DNA from: Platanthera guangdongensis
Taxonomy: Eukaryota > Streptophyta > Magnoliopsida > Asparagales > Orchidaceae
Assembly: GCA_039583875.1 (NCBI GenBank)
Contig: CM077151.1
Span: 110,440,609 to 110,504,608 of the forward strand
DNA length: 64,000 nucleotides
Direction of reading: 5' to 3'
Position 1 is the first letter of the stretch, and every line of letters starts with the position of its first letter. Both the position numbers and the translations under genes were made by a program. A model generated the notes under the pieces. That model saw only the letters and a program-made list of their open reading frames with translations, made no database searches and had not been told where the DNA came from. Shown here in pieces: positions 22,394 to 35,016 of this stretch.

Positions 22394-24692
22394 TGCCCCG
22401 AAACTCAAAGGAGAAAAAGGGGGACGTTTTGGGTCAGTTTGGGTTCTGGCAGCAGGCACACGGCCTGGGACACGGGCGTGTCCCAGGGCGTGTCAAGTGT
22501 GTGTCGACACTTAGCCGTGAAGACGTCGAGATTGACTCGACGATTCGACGAGAGTGGGCACACGGCCTGCGACACGGGCGTGTCGCAGGGCGTGTCGACC
22601 CGTGTCGACACTTAACCGTGAAGTCTTCGAGTTTTACTCGACGATTCATCGAGAATGGGCACACGGCCTGCGACACGGGCGTGTCGCAGGGCGTGTCGAC
22701 CCGTGTCGACGATCGTCCCGCGGAGTCGTCGAGATTCACTCGACGATCGTCGAGACATGGCACACGGCCTAGGACACGGGCGTGTCCAAGGCCGTGTCAT
22801 CAAGTCGTCGATCTTCACTCGACGAAGTGTCACGTGTACACGGCCTGGGGCCCAGGCGTGTCAAGGTGACACGGGCAAGGACACGTGCGTGTCCTATAAC
22901 CCGTGCAGTGCTCGGGTTGAAAATGGGGAAAAATCATGGGGTACACGGCCGACCACACGGCCGTGTGCGGTGGAACACGGGCGTGTCAGCTCGAACAAGG
23001 GCATGTTCGATACCCGTGTGAGGTTCCAGGTGATTCGATTTGGACGGCGAATGCGACACACGGCCCTGGACACGGGCGTGTGCCAGGCCGTGTTCGGCCC
23101 AGTTTGGGCATTTCAGCCCCGAATCAAAGCCGTTCGTTTCCTTGTTTTGAGATCCAACAGCTGGGGGATGTTCCTGAAGGGATATACCCGTGGATGGACT
23201 TAGAAAACCCTCACTTTTCTTAAGTGTTCTCTTTCTAAATCCTTGGAGAGAGAGGAGAGCTAAGGGAAGAAGAAGGAGCTAGATCCACCATTGGAGGAGC
23301 TTCGCAGCTCCGAATCGAGAGCCGACTCCGGATCTACGGAGGCAACGCTAGTGCGGTTGTTTTCATCCGATTACTTTTCAATGGAGCCAAAGAGGAACTC
23401 AAGGGTAACGATCCTCATCTTGAGCATGAATAGCTCTCTTTCTTAGCATAGGAAGCCCACTCTCGCGAGTTTGCGGAGAGTTGGAGGCGTTCCTTCGGGT
23501 AGATATGTGAAGTCCCCGTTATTTAGAGTTCGTATGCGAGAACGGACATAGGCATGATGTGTGAAGCCTACCCGGACATGTTAGTCTGGATCGGTGATGT
23601 TGCATTGCATAAGGCCAGAGAAGACTCCGTGCTATTGGTTGTTTTTCGGGTTTTCTACGCGGTAGATTGCAGCAGGGAGCCTTGGGGACTAACCCAAAGG
23701 TGCACCCGGAAAACTGGGCGGATACGAGATCTTGCCAACTTGGTGGCTTGAGAGCCAACTTGAACATAACGGGGTTATGTGACTTGTGATGAAAATGGGA
23801 CTCGGTGGAAGTTTGACCCGCGCAAATGGCTTAAATTGCCGTTGCGATGTGAGCACGGGTTAGATGGAACCGTACCCGTTCTATGTCGTTCGATTAAAGA
23901 GACCTAAGGTTACGTGGCACTTGTCGTTGGCATAGATGGGAGTCTTCGGCGGTCAATGGCTTAAATTGTCGTGACCCAGGCCAGGAAGACAAATTGCTCA
24001 TAGGTTTGGCCGTCTAAGTGGCGGTGGTGAGTCCGGAATGTTAATGGCTTTAATTGACGTAACATCGACCGGTTCACCGAGAATGTGCCCTGAGTGCACG
24101 GGGCGTATGGCCGAGCGATCCAACGTCTGTGATGAAATGGCTAAGTATATAAATTGCTCGCTTATGCTAATGAAATGCAGGGAAGGAGCAACGCCGCCCC
24201 GAGTTGGGGGCGGGATCGTTATAATTTGGTCAGCATTGCTGACCGTTGCCTTGTTTTGCCACCGTACGGTGGTTTGTTGCTTGCAGGTGCAGCTGGACCA
24301 AGCGGTCAATAGCGGGCTAAAGCCCTTTTTGCGAAGCCGGCCCTCGAAGGCCCAAATGGAAATGTTTATTGCTTTATTCATGTATGACCGGCCTGCGTGC
24401 CGTGGTTTGTAAATCATGTAATATTCAAGTGAAACATTTTGTAAGGCCTTAAGGCTTGTTTTGAGTATTTTGTAATAACATTCCTGTTTTGTACTAGTGG
24501 ACATTCGTGCTCTAATGCTGGGTTCTTTGTTTACAACTTTTATAAACTGCTTCCGCTAGAATGCTCTGTGTAGGACGTTAAGATTGGTTGGATGGTTTCC
24601 ATAAGTAACCACCCAGTCTGTCTGTGGTATATGGCATCGGGCCCCGGCCGGACCTACTGCTATATGCTATGCGACGGATAGGGGGCGTTACA
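22389..24692 (+). mobile_element. Gypsy-1 LTR3
   Basis: This 2304-bp LTR starts TGTAATGCCCC (one change from LTR1) and ends GGGGCGTTACA, followed by the target duplication ATCAT at 24693-24697. The exon-1 block near 23380 reads ATGGAGCCAAAG, and the donor GTAACG is kept. Confidence 0.92.
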
Positions 24693-26639
24693 ATCATATA
24701 AATCATGAATCTATTTCAACATATCATCAGAAATAATAGAATGAGCGTACTGTGGCTGTATGGCTTCAACATGAGGCTATTCAGCTTGAACATCTTATTC
24801 CGGAATGTCTTGAACCTGAGTATTAGTAATCTCTGGTTCCATGTCTTCAAACATGAAGTCATCAAGATCAGTCATTCGAGGTTCACACCAGCCCAATGAT
24901 GGAGGAGAAAAAGCCTTTGGCTCTGGAGTGTTTATTTTCTCTATAATTTGCTCATCAACAAAACTTGTCGTTATTAGTTTCAAAACTTGAGGACATATAG
25001 GCGCTGTATAACATACTATAGCTTTAGAATAATGAGAGACTGTATCAACCATATCAAGAACTAGAAAGCTACTACAAACTAAATCAAAAGAATATAATAA
25101 AGAATGAATATCAACTATGAGATTTATGATTAAATAACCAACAGTGGTAATTGTTGTAAGTATTGAATCTTCTTCTAAACAAATCATTTTTGTATCTTCA
25201 ACAAGAATTTCAACTGTTTCAACTGCTGGAATTACTACTGTTGCTGCTATTGTTATAGTTTCTACTACACTGCTACTGTAGGAGCTTGAGGAGCTTCATC
25301 ATTAAACATCTCCCCCTAGCTGGTTTCAGAGTACTGATGCCAGACCCCTAGAAGAAGGGATAGTGGAGATAGAAGCAAGTTGAGCAGATAGAAGAGAGAA
25401 GGGAAGCAGTAAGAGGGGCAACAGCCTTAGCGATGGTCTCCTCCAGAGTAGGAGAAATGAATTTTAGAAGATCATTAGTAATATCAGAGAAGTTTAGATA
25501 TAACCACAGTTTGACCAGATGTAAAATCCTGAAGGGATATCTAAAAGTGGACTGCTTGGTAAATGAAGTGGAACATCTGATGGAGGGATATCATGAATAG
25601 GTGAATGAAGTGGACAGTGTGTTGGAGATGATAGAAGTGGTGCTTGATGAGTAGAAGTGGATGGAATATCATCAAGATGTGATGGTAGAGGAGATTGAGG
25701 AGGTGGAGATGGTGTATCCTCAAGAATATGGATTTGTGATTGTTTTGGAGATGGAGGTTGAAGTGGTGAGATTGGATGAATAGAAGTAGAAGGGGTTTCT
25801 TCAATAACAATGAATTTTTGTTGAAGAGGAGGAGAGAAAGGAGGAGCAGGAGCTTCTTCTGGGCTTGGTGAAGTGGCTATTACAGCCCTGATGTCCTCAG
25901 AAGCTCTGGAGGATGAGGCCCTGAAGGGCTTGGTGATAGTCCTCTCACATCTTCCAAATAGGGCAATGGTAAGCCTCTTAGAGGCATTAATGAAAATGGT
26001 CTGGGAGACCAATATTTCTGGAACCTTGGCTTGGAGAAAGATTCCCTGAATTCTTCCATATCCAACATATTTCTTGTTAATTTTCTTTTTGATAAAGTAA
26101 AATGTGATACTGCTCCAGTTCACTGATTTCTTGTTTACCAAGGCACTCATCAAGTCAAACTAATGCCTGGTAATATGGTCATGGGCAGAGTTCTTGCTTA
26201 AGATGATCTTTCCAACCACATCTGCTAGAAACTTATTTTCAACGGACAAGTTCTTTTTCAAAAGCTTGTTAGGGTTTCCCTGGGAGTGACCCATCACAAC
26301 TAGCATATCTTCAAACTCATTGATAGTTAACTCAAAATCATCTTCTCCATTAACAAATCCAAAGATTTCTTTTAAAATATTAGGGGTAAGAAAGATATGG
26401 TTAATAGAAATTGATCCAGAGATGGTGGTTTGGTCTGGAAATACTACTGTGAAGGCCCATTCTTTAATTTCTTGTACAGGCAGTTTGATCCTGAGTGTCA
26501 TGAATTGTCTTAACTACGGTGCCTCAAATAACTGTAGTATATTCTAGAAGATTTGATCCATGTGGTTGAAAGAATCAATGTCGATGTCGAATCCTACATC
26601 AAACTTCATGTCGGAGAGGGTCGCCGCCGAAATCGCCAT
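24693..26639 (-). pseudogene. Copia B extra (env-position) ORF, N-terminal part
   Basis: On the minus strand the ORF begins at ATG 26639 with MAISAATLSDMKFDVGFDID, which aligns by eye with the copia A extra ORF. The N-terminal domain continues at 26501-26160 (IKEWAFTVVFPDQ, FGFVNGEDDFEL, SAHDHIT). A Pro/Ser-rich region follows at 26153-25494, then acidic and hydrophobic stretches to about 24795. It is broken by several stops and frame changes and cut by gypsy-1. A strong 3' splice-site-like TTTTGTTTTGCAG ends two bases before the ATG. No signal peptide or membrane segment is evident. Confidence 0.75.
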
Positions 26640-26641
26640 GC

Positions 26642-26656
26642 CTGCAAAACAAAAGA
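26642..26656 (-). promoter_or_regulatory. Candidate 3' splice site before copia B extra ORF
   Basis: Minus-strand CTTTTGTTTTGCAG ends at 26642, just before GCATGG. Copia A has TTTGTTTCTCTTGCAG at the same place. The two flanks are otherwise diverged, so the match suggests function. Confidence 0.55.
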
Positions 26657-26759
26657 TCATGCGTACGAGAACTGAAAAGCATGGGATGGAGTTCGATGTA
26701 AATCCTTTTTTTTTGAAATATGAAAAGGCAAACTCCATCCAGCAAAAATGAAAAACTTC

Positions 26760-26995
26760 GAGCTTAGGTTGACGAAAAATCTCAAACAGAAATAAAATCC
26801 TCGATATAAGTTAGAAGATGGGAGAAAACAGTTTGTCGTCCTCCATTCGACGAAACATTTTCTGAAACAAAATTCGTCGATCGCTGTTCGATGAAAAGCT
26901 TCGCAAAGAGATTTCGTCGATCTCCGTTTGACGAAAGATCTCAAGAAGAGTTCATAGATCGTCGATCTTCGTTCGACGAAAAGTGACCAATTCTT
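26760..26995. repeat. Palindromic TCGTCGA / TCGACGAA cluster, copia B
   Basis: Degenerate copies of TTCGTCGA-N7-TCGACGAA lie between the end of pol (27012) and the extra ORF (26639). The corresponding interval of copia A (54385-54690) has clearer copies. Confidence 0.75.
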
Positions 26996-27011
26996 CGACC
27001 ACAGACAGAAA

Positions 27012-28681
27012 TCAAATTAAGCCTTCTCCATTGATCATACCTACCTGATATAGGAAGAATAGATGTTTTTTTTCATCCAATGGTTTTGGAAAGATGTTTG
27101 CTCTTTGTAAATCAGTAGAGATAAAAATAAGGTTAATTTTATTTTTGTCTACACAATCTCTAATGAAATGATTTCTAATGTCTATATGCTAAGTTCTGTT
27201 ATGCAGTAGTGGATTTTGTACAATAGAAATTACACTAATGTTGTAAGAAAATATAGTTGAATTATTTAAGTTGAGACCAAAATCCAGGAGTTGTTTTTGA
27301 ATCCACAAAATTTGTGAACAACTGTCACCTGCTATATATTCAGCTTCAGCAGTTGAAGTTGACACAGATGTTTGTTTCTTACAAAATCAAGACACAAGCC
27401 TATCACCAAGGAACTGACATGTTACTGATGTGTTTTTCCTATCAACTCTACATCCAGCAAAGTCAACATCTGAAAATGTAGTTAAATCAAATTCTGACTC
27501 AGTTGGATACCAGAGTCCTAGATTTGGACAACCCTTTATATATTTCAAAATTCTTTTAAGTAAAATAAGGAGAGATTCTTTTGGGTTCACCTGGAACCTA
27601 GCACAAAGACATGTAGAAAAAATTATATCTGGCCTACTAGCTATGAGATACAACAAGGACCCAACAATAGCCCTATATGTTTTCTGATCAACTAGCTTGC
27701 CCTGTTCATCAGAATCAACAACAGCATTTGATTGCATGTGTGTTTTCTTGGCTGAGGCATCAGAGATCCCAAATCTCTTAATTAGCTCCACAACATATTT
27801 AAATTGGGAGATGAAAATTCCATCAGGGGATTGCTTCACTTCAAGACCAAGGAAGTAGGAAAGCTCACCCATGCTACTCATTTCAAACTTGGAATGCATT
27901 AGGTTAGAAAACCTTTTGCATAGTTTGGAATCAGTAGAGACAAAAATGATGTCATCTACATATATTTATACTAACAAAATTTTAGTTTTATGATGCTTGA
28001 AAAACAAAGTCCTATCTACAATGCCCCTAGAGAACTTATGTTCTAAAAGAAATCTAGTTATGGTCTCATACCAAGCCCTTGGAGCTTGCCTTAAACCATA
28101 AAGAGCTTTATGCAATTTAAAAACAAAAGAGGGATGAGTTGGAGTGATAAAAACTGGTGGTTGTTCAACATAAACTTCCTCTTTGAGTTCTCCGTCCAGA
28201 AAGACACTCTTCACATTCATTTGGTAGACTTTGAATTTCTTGTATGTTGCATATGCAAGAAATATTCTGATGGCCTCTAGCCTTGCAACAGGAGCAAAGG
28301 TCTGGTCATAATCTATGCATTCCTCCTGAGAATAGCCTTGAGGCACCAATCTTGCCTTTTCCTCACAATGATTTCTTGAGCATCCAATTGGTTAGTGAAT
28401 ACCCATTTAGTTCCAATGACTGGTACTCTTTGGGTCTTAGAACTTAATCACAAACTCTATATCACTCAAATTGATTGAGCTCCTCTTGCATTCCAATAAT
28501 CTAGTGGGGATCTTGCTCTGCATCTTTAATGGATTGATGTTCAATCTGAGATATGAAGCAAGCATGCATCAAATCATGGTTGAGTTGATGTCTTGTTTAC
28601 AAACCAACTAATATGTCTCCAATCACTTGAGATATGGGATAATCTCTAAGTGTGACAAAATCAGTAGGTGGAGTTAGTTGA
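27012..28681 (-). pseudogene. pol: Copia B pol: RT C-terminal half and RNase H
   Basis: The minus-strand pol remnant begins at about 28681, where copia C interrupts it. The RT part at 28349-27966 includes [22 protein letters not shown] and [15 protein letters not shown]. The YVDD region at about 27960 is in a broken frame. The segment 27899-27387 holds FLGLEVKQSPDGIF, SLLYLIASRPDI and the RNase H start. RNase H continues in broken frames to the terminal TGA at 27012-27014. It matches copia A pol closely. Confidence 0.85.
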
Positions 28682-31142
28682 TGAAAGTTACTTAACAGAA
28701 GGTTAGCTAATCACCTAGAGGGGGGGTGAATAGGTCTTTGATCTTTTATTATAACTTTTGCAGATTTCCAATCATGATAACTAGAGCTTGTCCTTATTCC
28801 TACAATAATAAAAAAAACACAACAAACAAAAGGATTTATAGTGGTTCTCCAATTGGGTTCATCCACTTTCCCTCCTACCAATCAAATTTACTTGTTGGAC
28901 TATACACAACTTCTCCACTATGCTCCTCAGAGCTTACACCTCAGGCCCTCAGCCTTACACATAGATTCTTCTCAGAATTGAACTAAGAACCACAAGGTTT
29001 CCTACCTCAGAGCTCTGCAGAACTCCTACACCTCAGTAATCGACTAATCACCTACCTCAGCTTTATTTCTAAGGCCTACAGTTCAGGATTTTCAGCACTA
29101 CAACTTCATGCACATGGCCCTAATGTCAGAGTGCTGCAACGCTTCTAAAACTCAGTACCTATAGCTCAGCCTCCTCCAAGGCCTATAATCTCAGTGACAA
29201 ACTTGTCACCAACAGCTCAGTGACTCTTCAGTCACCTACCTTAGGCACAAGGCCCTACACTCAGGATGGGAGGACAGCCATACCTCAGATCCACACTTAG
29301 ATCCTATCTCAGAGAGCAGCACTCTCCTACCTCAGGCACTCAACCCTATAGCTCGGATCCTCACTTGGATCCTACCTCAGTGCCCTAACAGGCCAACTAC
29401 CTCTATGACATATTTGTCACCTACCTCAGGTACAAAGTGCCCTACAATCAGATTCAGGAAACCTGAATCCTACAGGAAATAAATACAGTGAGTTGAAGAA
29501 AATAAAATAACTGACTCAGAGAAATTACTGAGTCAACTTTGCTGGACTGAGAAGATTTCATTCCAGCTCACTTGTTGTAGAAGGAATCAGCCTTCTTCTA
29601 CAGCTTCCACCTTGCTGATGATATTAATCAGCTAAACTGTTCTGTTGAGAACAACCTTGCTGAGCTTGAATAGCTTCAGTTATCCTTCTTTACCTTCAGG
29701 CTATCTTGGCTGGACTTCAGCTTTCAAGCTTGATCGAAAGTAAAATGTCCAGCCGCCTCTATCAATTTCTCTTTATGTTCGTTTGATTCATTTACCCTAT
29801 TCCCATTTCTATTTCCCCTTTTATATGTGTTGATTTAAATCAACGACACCATAGTATGTGGGCCCACCAAGAATTAGTGAGCACAACTCCATCAGAAAGG
29901 GACAAAACATCTTTCGGCACTGTAGCAGCTTTCCCGCAATGGCTTGCTGCAATTTTGACTTTGATGATGTCAGCAGTGGTCATCAACATCTGGACTTAGA
30001 AAATATTCCAGAATCCCATCAAGCATTGAGTGATGTTGAGACACTCAATGCCATCATCCTTAGCACTCAGCACTTCTGGACTTAAAACATTCCCTGGCTT
30101 TCTCCCAGTGGTCTTATCTCAGTGGTCTCAGCGGTTTTTCATTATTAGCTGAGACAAGCCTTTGTCTCAGCGCTTTCTTTTTATCTACTGTCTCAGCGGT
30201 TTTTGCACTGAACTGTCTCAGTGGTTTTGTCTCAGCGATCTCAGTAGTTTTTCATTATCTACATAGATAAGCCATTGTCTCAGCGGTCTCAGTAGTTTTT
30301 GCTTTTAACTGTCTCAGTGCTTCCTTCTTCATTATATGTGTTGAGTGACATGCTTCACTCAATGCTTCTAGACTTAGAAAAAATCCAACTAGATTTGTCT
30401 CAGTTGTTTACCTCATAACTGTCTCAGCGCTTCCTACTTTATTAGAAGCGTTGAGTGAACTTGCTCCACTCAACGCTTTTGGACTTAGAAAATTTACCAG
30501 CTAATTTTGTCTTTGCTGTCTCAGCCATCTCAACACCATCTTCTCAGCTATCTCAGCTATCTCAGTGGTCTCAAAGCTATCATCTCAGTTGTCTTCAGCT
30601 GTCTCAATGCTATCTTCCCAGCCGTCTCAGCTATCTCAGCGATCTCAACGCCTTCTTCTCAGCGTTCTCAATGCTATTGCCTTAGACAGATTTTCTGGCT
30701 TTAGATTGACAAGCTTTGAGCTGAGCTCGACGAAGCGCAAAATGAGCTCGACGAACTTTGATCTTCTCATCGGTCTCAGCGCTGTTTGGCTTAATCAATT
30801 TTTCTCTTGCTTTAGCTTGACAAGTGTTGGGCTGAGCTCGACGAACTGAAACCTGAGCTCGACGAACATCGAGCTGAGTTTGACTAATTTTGAATCCTGA
30901 GTTATTAAGCTTAACCCATGGAATGCTGAGTTGAGCTCGACGATCAACGAGCTTAGTTCAACAAACTCTGAGCTGAGTTCGACAAAAATTGAGTGTACTA
31001 CCCAACTCATTTTTCTTACTTGTCCAGTCATGGGTTACTTGCATCGATGTACTAGAGCACACACCAAATGCATTATATGTGTATGTCATTAACCCGTTTG
31101 ACTTCTTACAAATCTGGGATATTGGGATCAATAGACCCAACA
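28682..31142 (-). mobile_element. Copia C 3' LTR
   Basis: Read on the minus strand, it starts TGTTGGGTCT at 31142 after the purine tract AGGGGGAGGT and ends AACTTTCA at 28682. It is about 2461 bp, longer than the LTRs of A and B. From its end inward it holds the C-run, TATAAAT near 28835, a long CTGAGGTAGG-type region (28930-29470), a second CTGAG-rich region (30100-30680) and a TCGACGA cluster (30715-30985). It abuts the broken pol of copia B at 28681/28682; the flanking five bases are GTTGA. Confidence 0.85.
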
Positions 31143-31152
31143 ACCTCCCCCT
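31143..31152 (-). other. Polypurine tract of copia C
   Basis: Minus-strand AGGGGGAGGT directly precedes the LTR start at 31142. Confidence 0.75.
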
Positions 31153-31515
31153 ATTTGAGGAAGTCAAAATAATATAGGTTATTGACAACACAACTTTTCA
31201 TCATAATAAATTTTAATAGTAGTAGAGTGGGGAAGTGTTAATATTTCTCCAGCCTGTGGAGAATTACTTACTCCCCTTTCATGCTACCATCCTAACTATT
31301 CCACTTTGTTGTACTTCTCAACCTTTAACTTCTTTCGTCCCCCTTTTTGACTTCTGCAATAGGGAGCATACTAATAGGTTGTTCTCCCCCGATCTATCTC
31401 AGCTGTTGGGCTAGCTCCCCCTTAACAGTTGCACACCAGCTTCAGTATCTAGAGGAAGAGTTTTTTCTACCTACAAAATAAACAATGCAACATATGGTAG
31501 AAGAGAGACTTGAAG

Positions 31516-34500
31516 CTACACAAGATTCAACATGCCCAATTCAAATTTGAATGCGTTGAACATAGCTTTATCAAGTGGCTTAGTGAAGATATCAGCCACT
31601 TGCTTGTCTGTGGAGACAAACTCAAGGGAGATGTCTTCCCTTTCCACATATTCTCTAATGAAATGATACTAAATTTCTGTATGCTTAGTCCTGCTATGGG
31701 AGACAGGAATCCTAGCTATAGAAATTGCACTAGTAGAATCACAAAAGAGTGGAGTTTTACTTATCTGAACATTGTAGTCTTGAAGTTGATGTTGAATCCA
31801 CAGCAACAGAGCACAACAGCTTCCAACTGAAATATACTTTGACTCTGCTGTTGAGATTGCAACACTTGTCTATTTCTTGCTGCTCCAAGAGACAAGCCTT
31901 CCACCTAAAAATTGACCGGATCCTGAAGTTATCTTCCTGTCCTCCTTGCAGGCTGCAAAATCTACATCTGAATAGCCAGTTAGTTCAAATTTACCATTCC
32001 TGGGGTACCATAGGCCAAGATCTAGGGTGCCCTTAAGATATCTCATGATTCTTTTCACAACAGTATAGTGAGACTCTTTAGGGCAGGCCTGATACCTAGC
32101 ATAGACACATGTTGCATACATAATGTTAGGCCTACTTGCTGTGAGGTCGAGAAGGGATCCAACTATACCTCTATACAGAGTTTGATTAACAGGTTTCCCT
32201 GGATCATCTTTGCCTATAGGCATACTTGAGCTCAAGGGAGTTATTATGGTGTAAGCATTCTCCATGACATATTTCTTGATTACCTCCCTGGTGAATTTTG
32301 ACTGGGATATGGATAGACCATCATCAGTCTGTTTAACTTGGAGTCCCAATAAAAACTTCAATTCACTCATAATACTCATCTCAAACTTCCCCTACATAAG
32401 ATTTGCAAACTTCCTACAGAGGTTGTCATCAGTAGATCCAAAAATTATATCATCAACATAAATCTGTACTAGGATGATCTTGCCCTTAGATTCCCTTAAG
32501 AATAGGGTCTTGTCTATCTTCCAACTTGAGAGTTTGTTCTCAATGAGGAATGTAGACAATATCTTATACCATGGTCTTGGGGCTTGCTTGAGCCTTTAAA
32601 GAGCTTTCCTAAGTCTATATAAAGCAGTAAGAGAGTTATAATCAATAAAACCTGGAGGCTACTCTACATAAACCTCTTCCTTCAATTCTCTATTCAGGAA
32701 GGCTGACTTGACATCCATCAGTAGAGACAAATATTATATCATCAACATAAATCTTGTCTAGGATGATCTTGCCCTTAAATTCCCTTAGGAATAGGGTCTT
32801 GCCTATCTTCCCCATTTAGAACTTGTTCTCAATGAGGAAGGTAGACCATATCTCATACCATGCTCTTGGGGCTTGCTTGAGCCTATAAAGAGCTTTCCTA
32901 AGTCTATATACAACACTAGGAGAGTTAGAATCAATAAAACCTAGATGTTGCTATACATAAACCTCTTCCTTCAAGTCTCCATTCAGGAAGGCTGACTTGA
33001 CATCCATCTGGAATACCTTGAATCCCTGGAAGGCTGCAAATGCAACGAACAGTCTAATTGCTTCCAACCTTTTAACTGGGGCAAAGGTTTGATCATAATC
33101 AATCACTTCTTCCTATTTATACCCTTTGGCCACCAGTCTGGCTTTATTCTTGATTATAATTCCATTTTCATTAAGTTTGTTTCTGAAAATCCACTTGACT
33201 CCAATGACATTGAGTCCATTTGGTCTGGGAACCAGCTTCCAGACCTTGCACCTTTTGAACTGGTTCAATTCTTCCTGCATTGCACCAATCCAGAACGGGT
33301 TTTGATTGGCTTCTTCAAATTTCTTGGGCTCTTCTTATGACAGGAAGCTGGAGTAGAGTGTTGTGTTGAGACTCCTGCTTCTGGTCTGTACACCTTGGCT
33401 AGCCTCACCTGTTATCTGCTCTGGAGGATGGTCTCTAAGATATTTGACTGCAGGGGGCAGTCTAACTGCTTCCTGCTGATTTATCATTTTCTTCAGCAGG
33501 TTGGTCTTCATTTCTATCTTGATTGCCCTGTGCTTCCTCTAGACAACATCTCTCTCCATAATCCTCTTGCAAATCTGGGTCTTTATCTTTGATAGAGAAG
33601 CTTTTCCATCACGACTTCTGTTCCTGTAGAGCTAGGCAAAGAGCTTGACAGCCCAGTTTTAATCATACATTACTCATCAAACACTACATGGATAGACTCT
33701 TTTACAACTTGATTTATCAAGTTATAGACTCTATATGCCCTACTATTGTTGTTGTACCCAACAAATATCCTCTCATGGGATTTGGTAGCAAACTTAGACA
33801 TTTTTGACTTACCATTGTCCAATATGAAACACTTGCAACCAAAGGTCCTGAAGTAGGATATGTTAGGTTTTCTGCCCTTCAAGATCTCATGGGGAGTCTT
33901 CTTGTGGCCTTTGGTGATAGAAGCTCTATTAAGCACATGACATGCAGTGTTAATTGCCTCAACCTAGAAATATTCAAGGAGAGAAGTGTCACTCAATAGT
34001 GTTCTCCCAGCTTCTATGAGTGTCCTATATTTCCTCTCACCTAACCCATTTTGCTGGGGTGTTCTTGAAGAGGAGAACTCTTGATTAATCCATTGCTCCC
34101 CATAGAATGTAGTTATAGCAGCAGACTGAAACTCAGTTCCATGGTCACTTCTCATTCTGACCACAGAGCATGCAAGCTCATTCTGAATTTGACTGACAAA
34201 ATTTATGAAGACCTCAAGGGTTTCATCCTTTCTTCTAAGGAAGAACACCCAAGTAAAACTGGAATAGTCATCAACCACCACAAGGGTATAGACCTTCCTA
34301 CCTAGAATATGAACAGGCATAGGATCAAATAAGTCCATATGCTGGAGATACAAGCATCTCACAGATTCCTTGGCCACAATGCTCTAGAAAGAGGTCTTAG
34401 TCTGCTTACCCTTCTGGCAAGCAGCACAGATACCCTCCTTAGATGATTTCATTTTGGTGCCATTCCTAATAAGCTCATCACTGAAGAGCTGACCAATGGT

Positions 34501-34930
34501 TTTATAATTCAAATGAGCCAGTCTCTTGTGCCACTAGACACAATATGAGACTTTCTCATCTACAACTAGGCATATATGTGAACTATTTTGTAAGCAAAAA
34601 ATTCAAGCAATAAACATTCCCACTCCTAGTGTCTGTTAAGATGACACTTTGGTCACTTAACATCTTGATGTGGCACTTATCCTTGTGGATGGAAATATCA
34701 TAACCAAGATCACATAGTTTGCTTATGCTTATGAAGTTGTGTGGCAACCCCTCCACATAAGCCACCTTTGTGATGGTGATTATGCCATTTGAGATATTAC
34801 CAAAGCGTCTAGTTATCCCCTTGTCTGAGCCTCCAGAAATGACCTTGGGTCCATTCTTTACTGGAGTGTACTCCTTCAATAGCTCCTTTGTTCCAATCAT
34901 GTGCCTGGAACATCCACTGTCCAAGTAATA
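31516..34930 (-). pseudogene. pol: Copia C pol (PR-IN-RT-RH), broken
   Basis: On the minus strand: protease with DSGCSRHMIG (34924), zinc-finger (GAG-pre-integrase) region 34580-34380, integrase 34377-33964 with the HGTEFQSA and QQNGLGERK motifs, and a late integrase region at 33936-33670 (PHEILKGRKPNISYFRTFGC). RT lies at 33110-32380 and contains a 289-bp tandem duplication. RNase H lies at 32379-31870 (LYRGIVGSLLDLTASRP, GYSDVDFAACKEDRK) and continues to TAG 31516. Several stops and frameshifts are present. Confidence 0.88.
32427..33004. repeat. 289-bp tandem duplication in copia C RT
   Basis: 32427-32715 and 32716-33004 are copies of the same RT segment, by eye roughly 10% diverged. CATC is shared at the junction and at both parental ends (32427, 32716, 33005). 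The length is not a multiple of three, so RT is inactivated. Confidence 0.85.
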
Positions 34931-35016
34931 TTTAGGGGATTTGGTACTTGAACCTGAAAAGAATGCAAGTCACCTTACCTTAGGACCCCAATTTATGTTG
35001 GGTCCTTGGTTCACAT
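34931..35016 (-). pseudogene. Copia C gag-pol linker, near side
   Basis: The minus strand encodes the linker ending GPKVR and a stop (near 34971), then a CTTTTCAG stretch before the protease. Copia A has the same plan (GPKVTWVKNN, stop, TTTTTCATTACAG, protease). The linker continues at 59527. Confidence 0.65.
35012..35016. other. Target-site duplication CACAT, left of copia A
   Basis: CACAT precedes the copia A 5' LTR. The same five bases follow its 3' LTR at 59522-59526. Confidence 0.92.

Larger units (their letters stand above)
6204..24692 (+). mobile_element. Gypsy-1: three-LTR tandem composite, chromovirus-like
   Basis: The order is LTR1 6204-8505, internal-1 8506-13394, LTR2 13395-15688, internal-2 15689-22388, LTR3 22389-24692. 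A single ATCAT duplication surrounds it. The middle LTR is joined to a purine tract on its left and a primer site on its right, so it serves both internal regions. Domain order is Gag, protease, RT, RNase H, integrase and a chromodomain-like C-terminus, which places it in Ty3-gypsy chromoviruses (Tekay/Del-like by LTR and internal size; the lineage is my inference). Confidence 0.9.
3759..28681 (-). mobile_element. Copia B (Sirevirus-like), 5' part outside the window
   Basis: This minus-strand element is present as 3' LTR (3759-5208), extra ORF (5451-6203 and 24693-26639), and RNase H plus the RT C-terminal half (27012-28681). Gypsy-1 interrupts the extra ORF at 6204-24692. Copia C interrupts pol at 28682, so B's integrase, protease, gag and 5' LTR must lie beyond the right edge of the window. 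All coding parts are broken. Confidence 0.8.
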
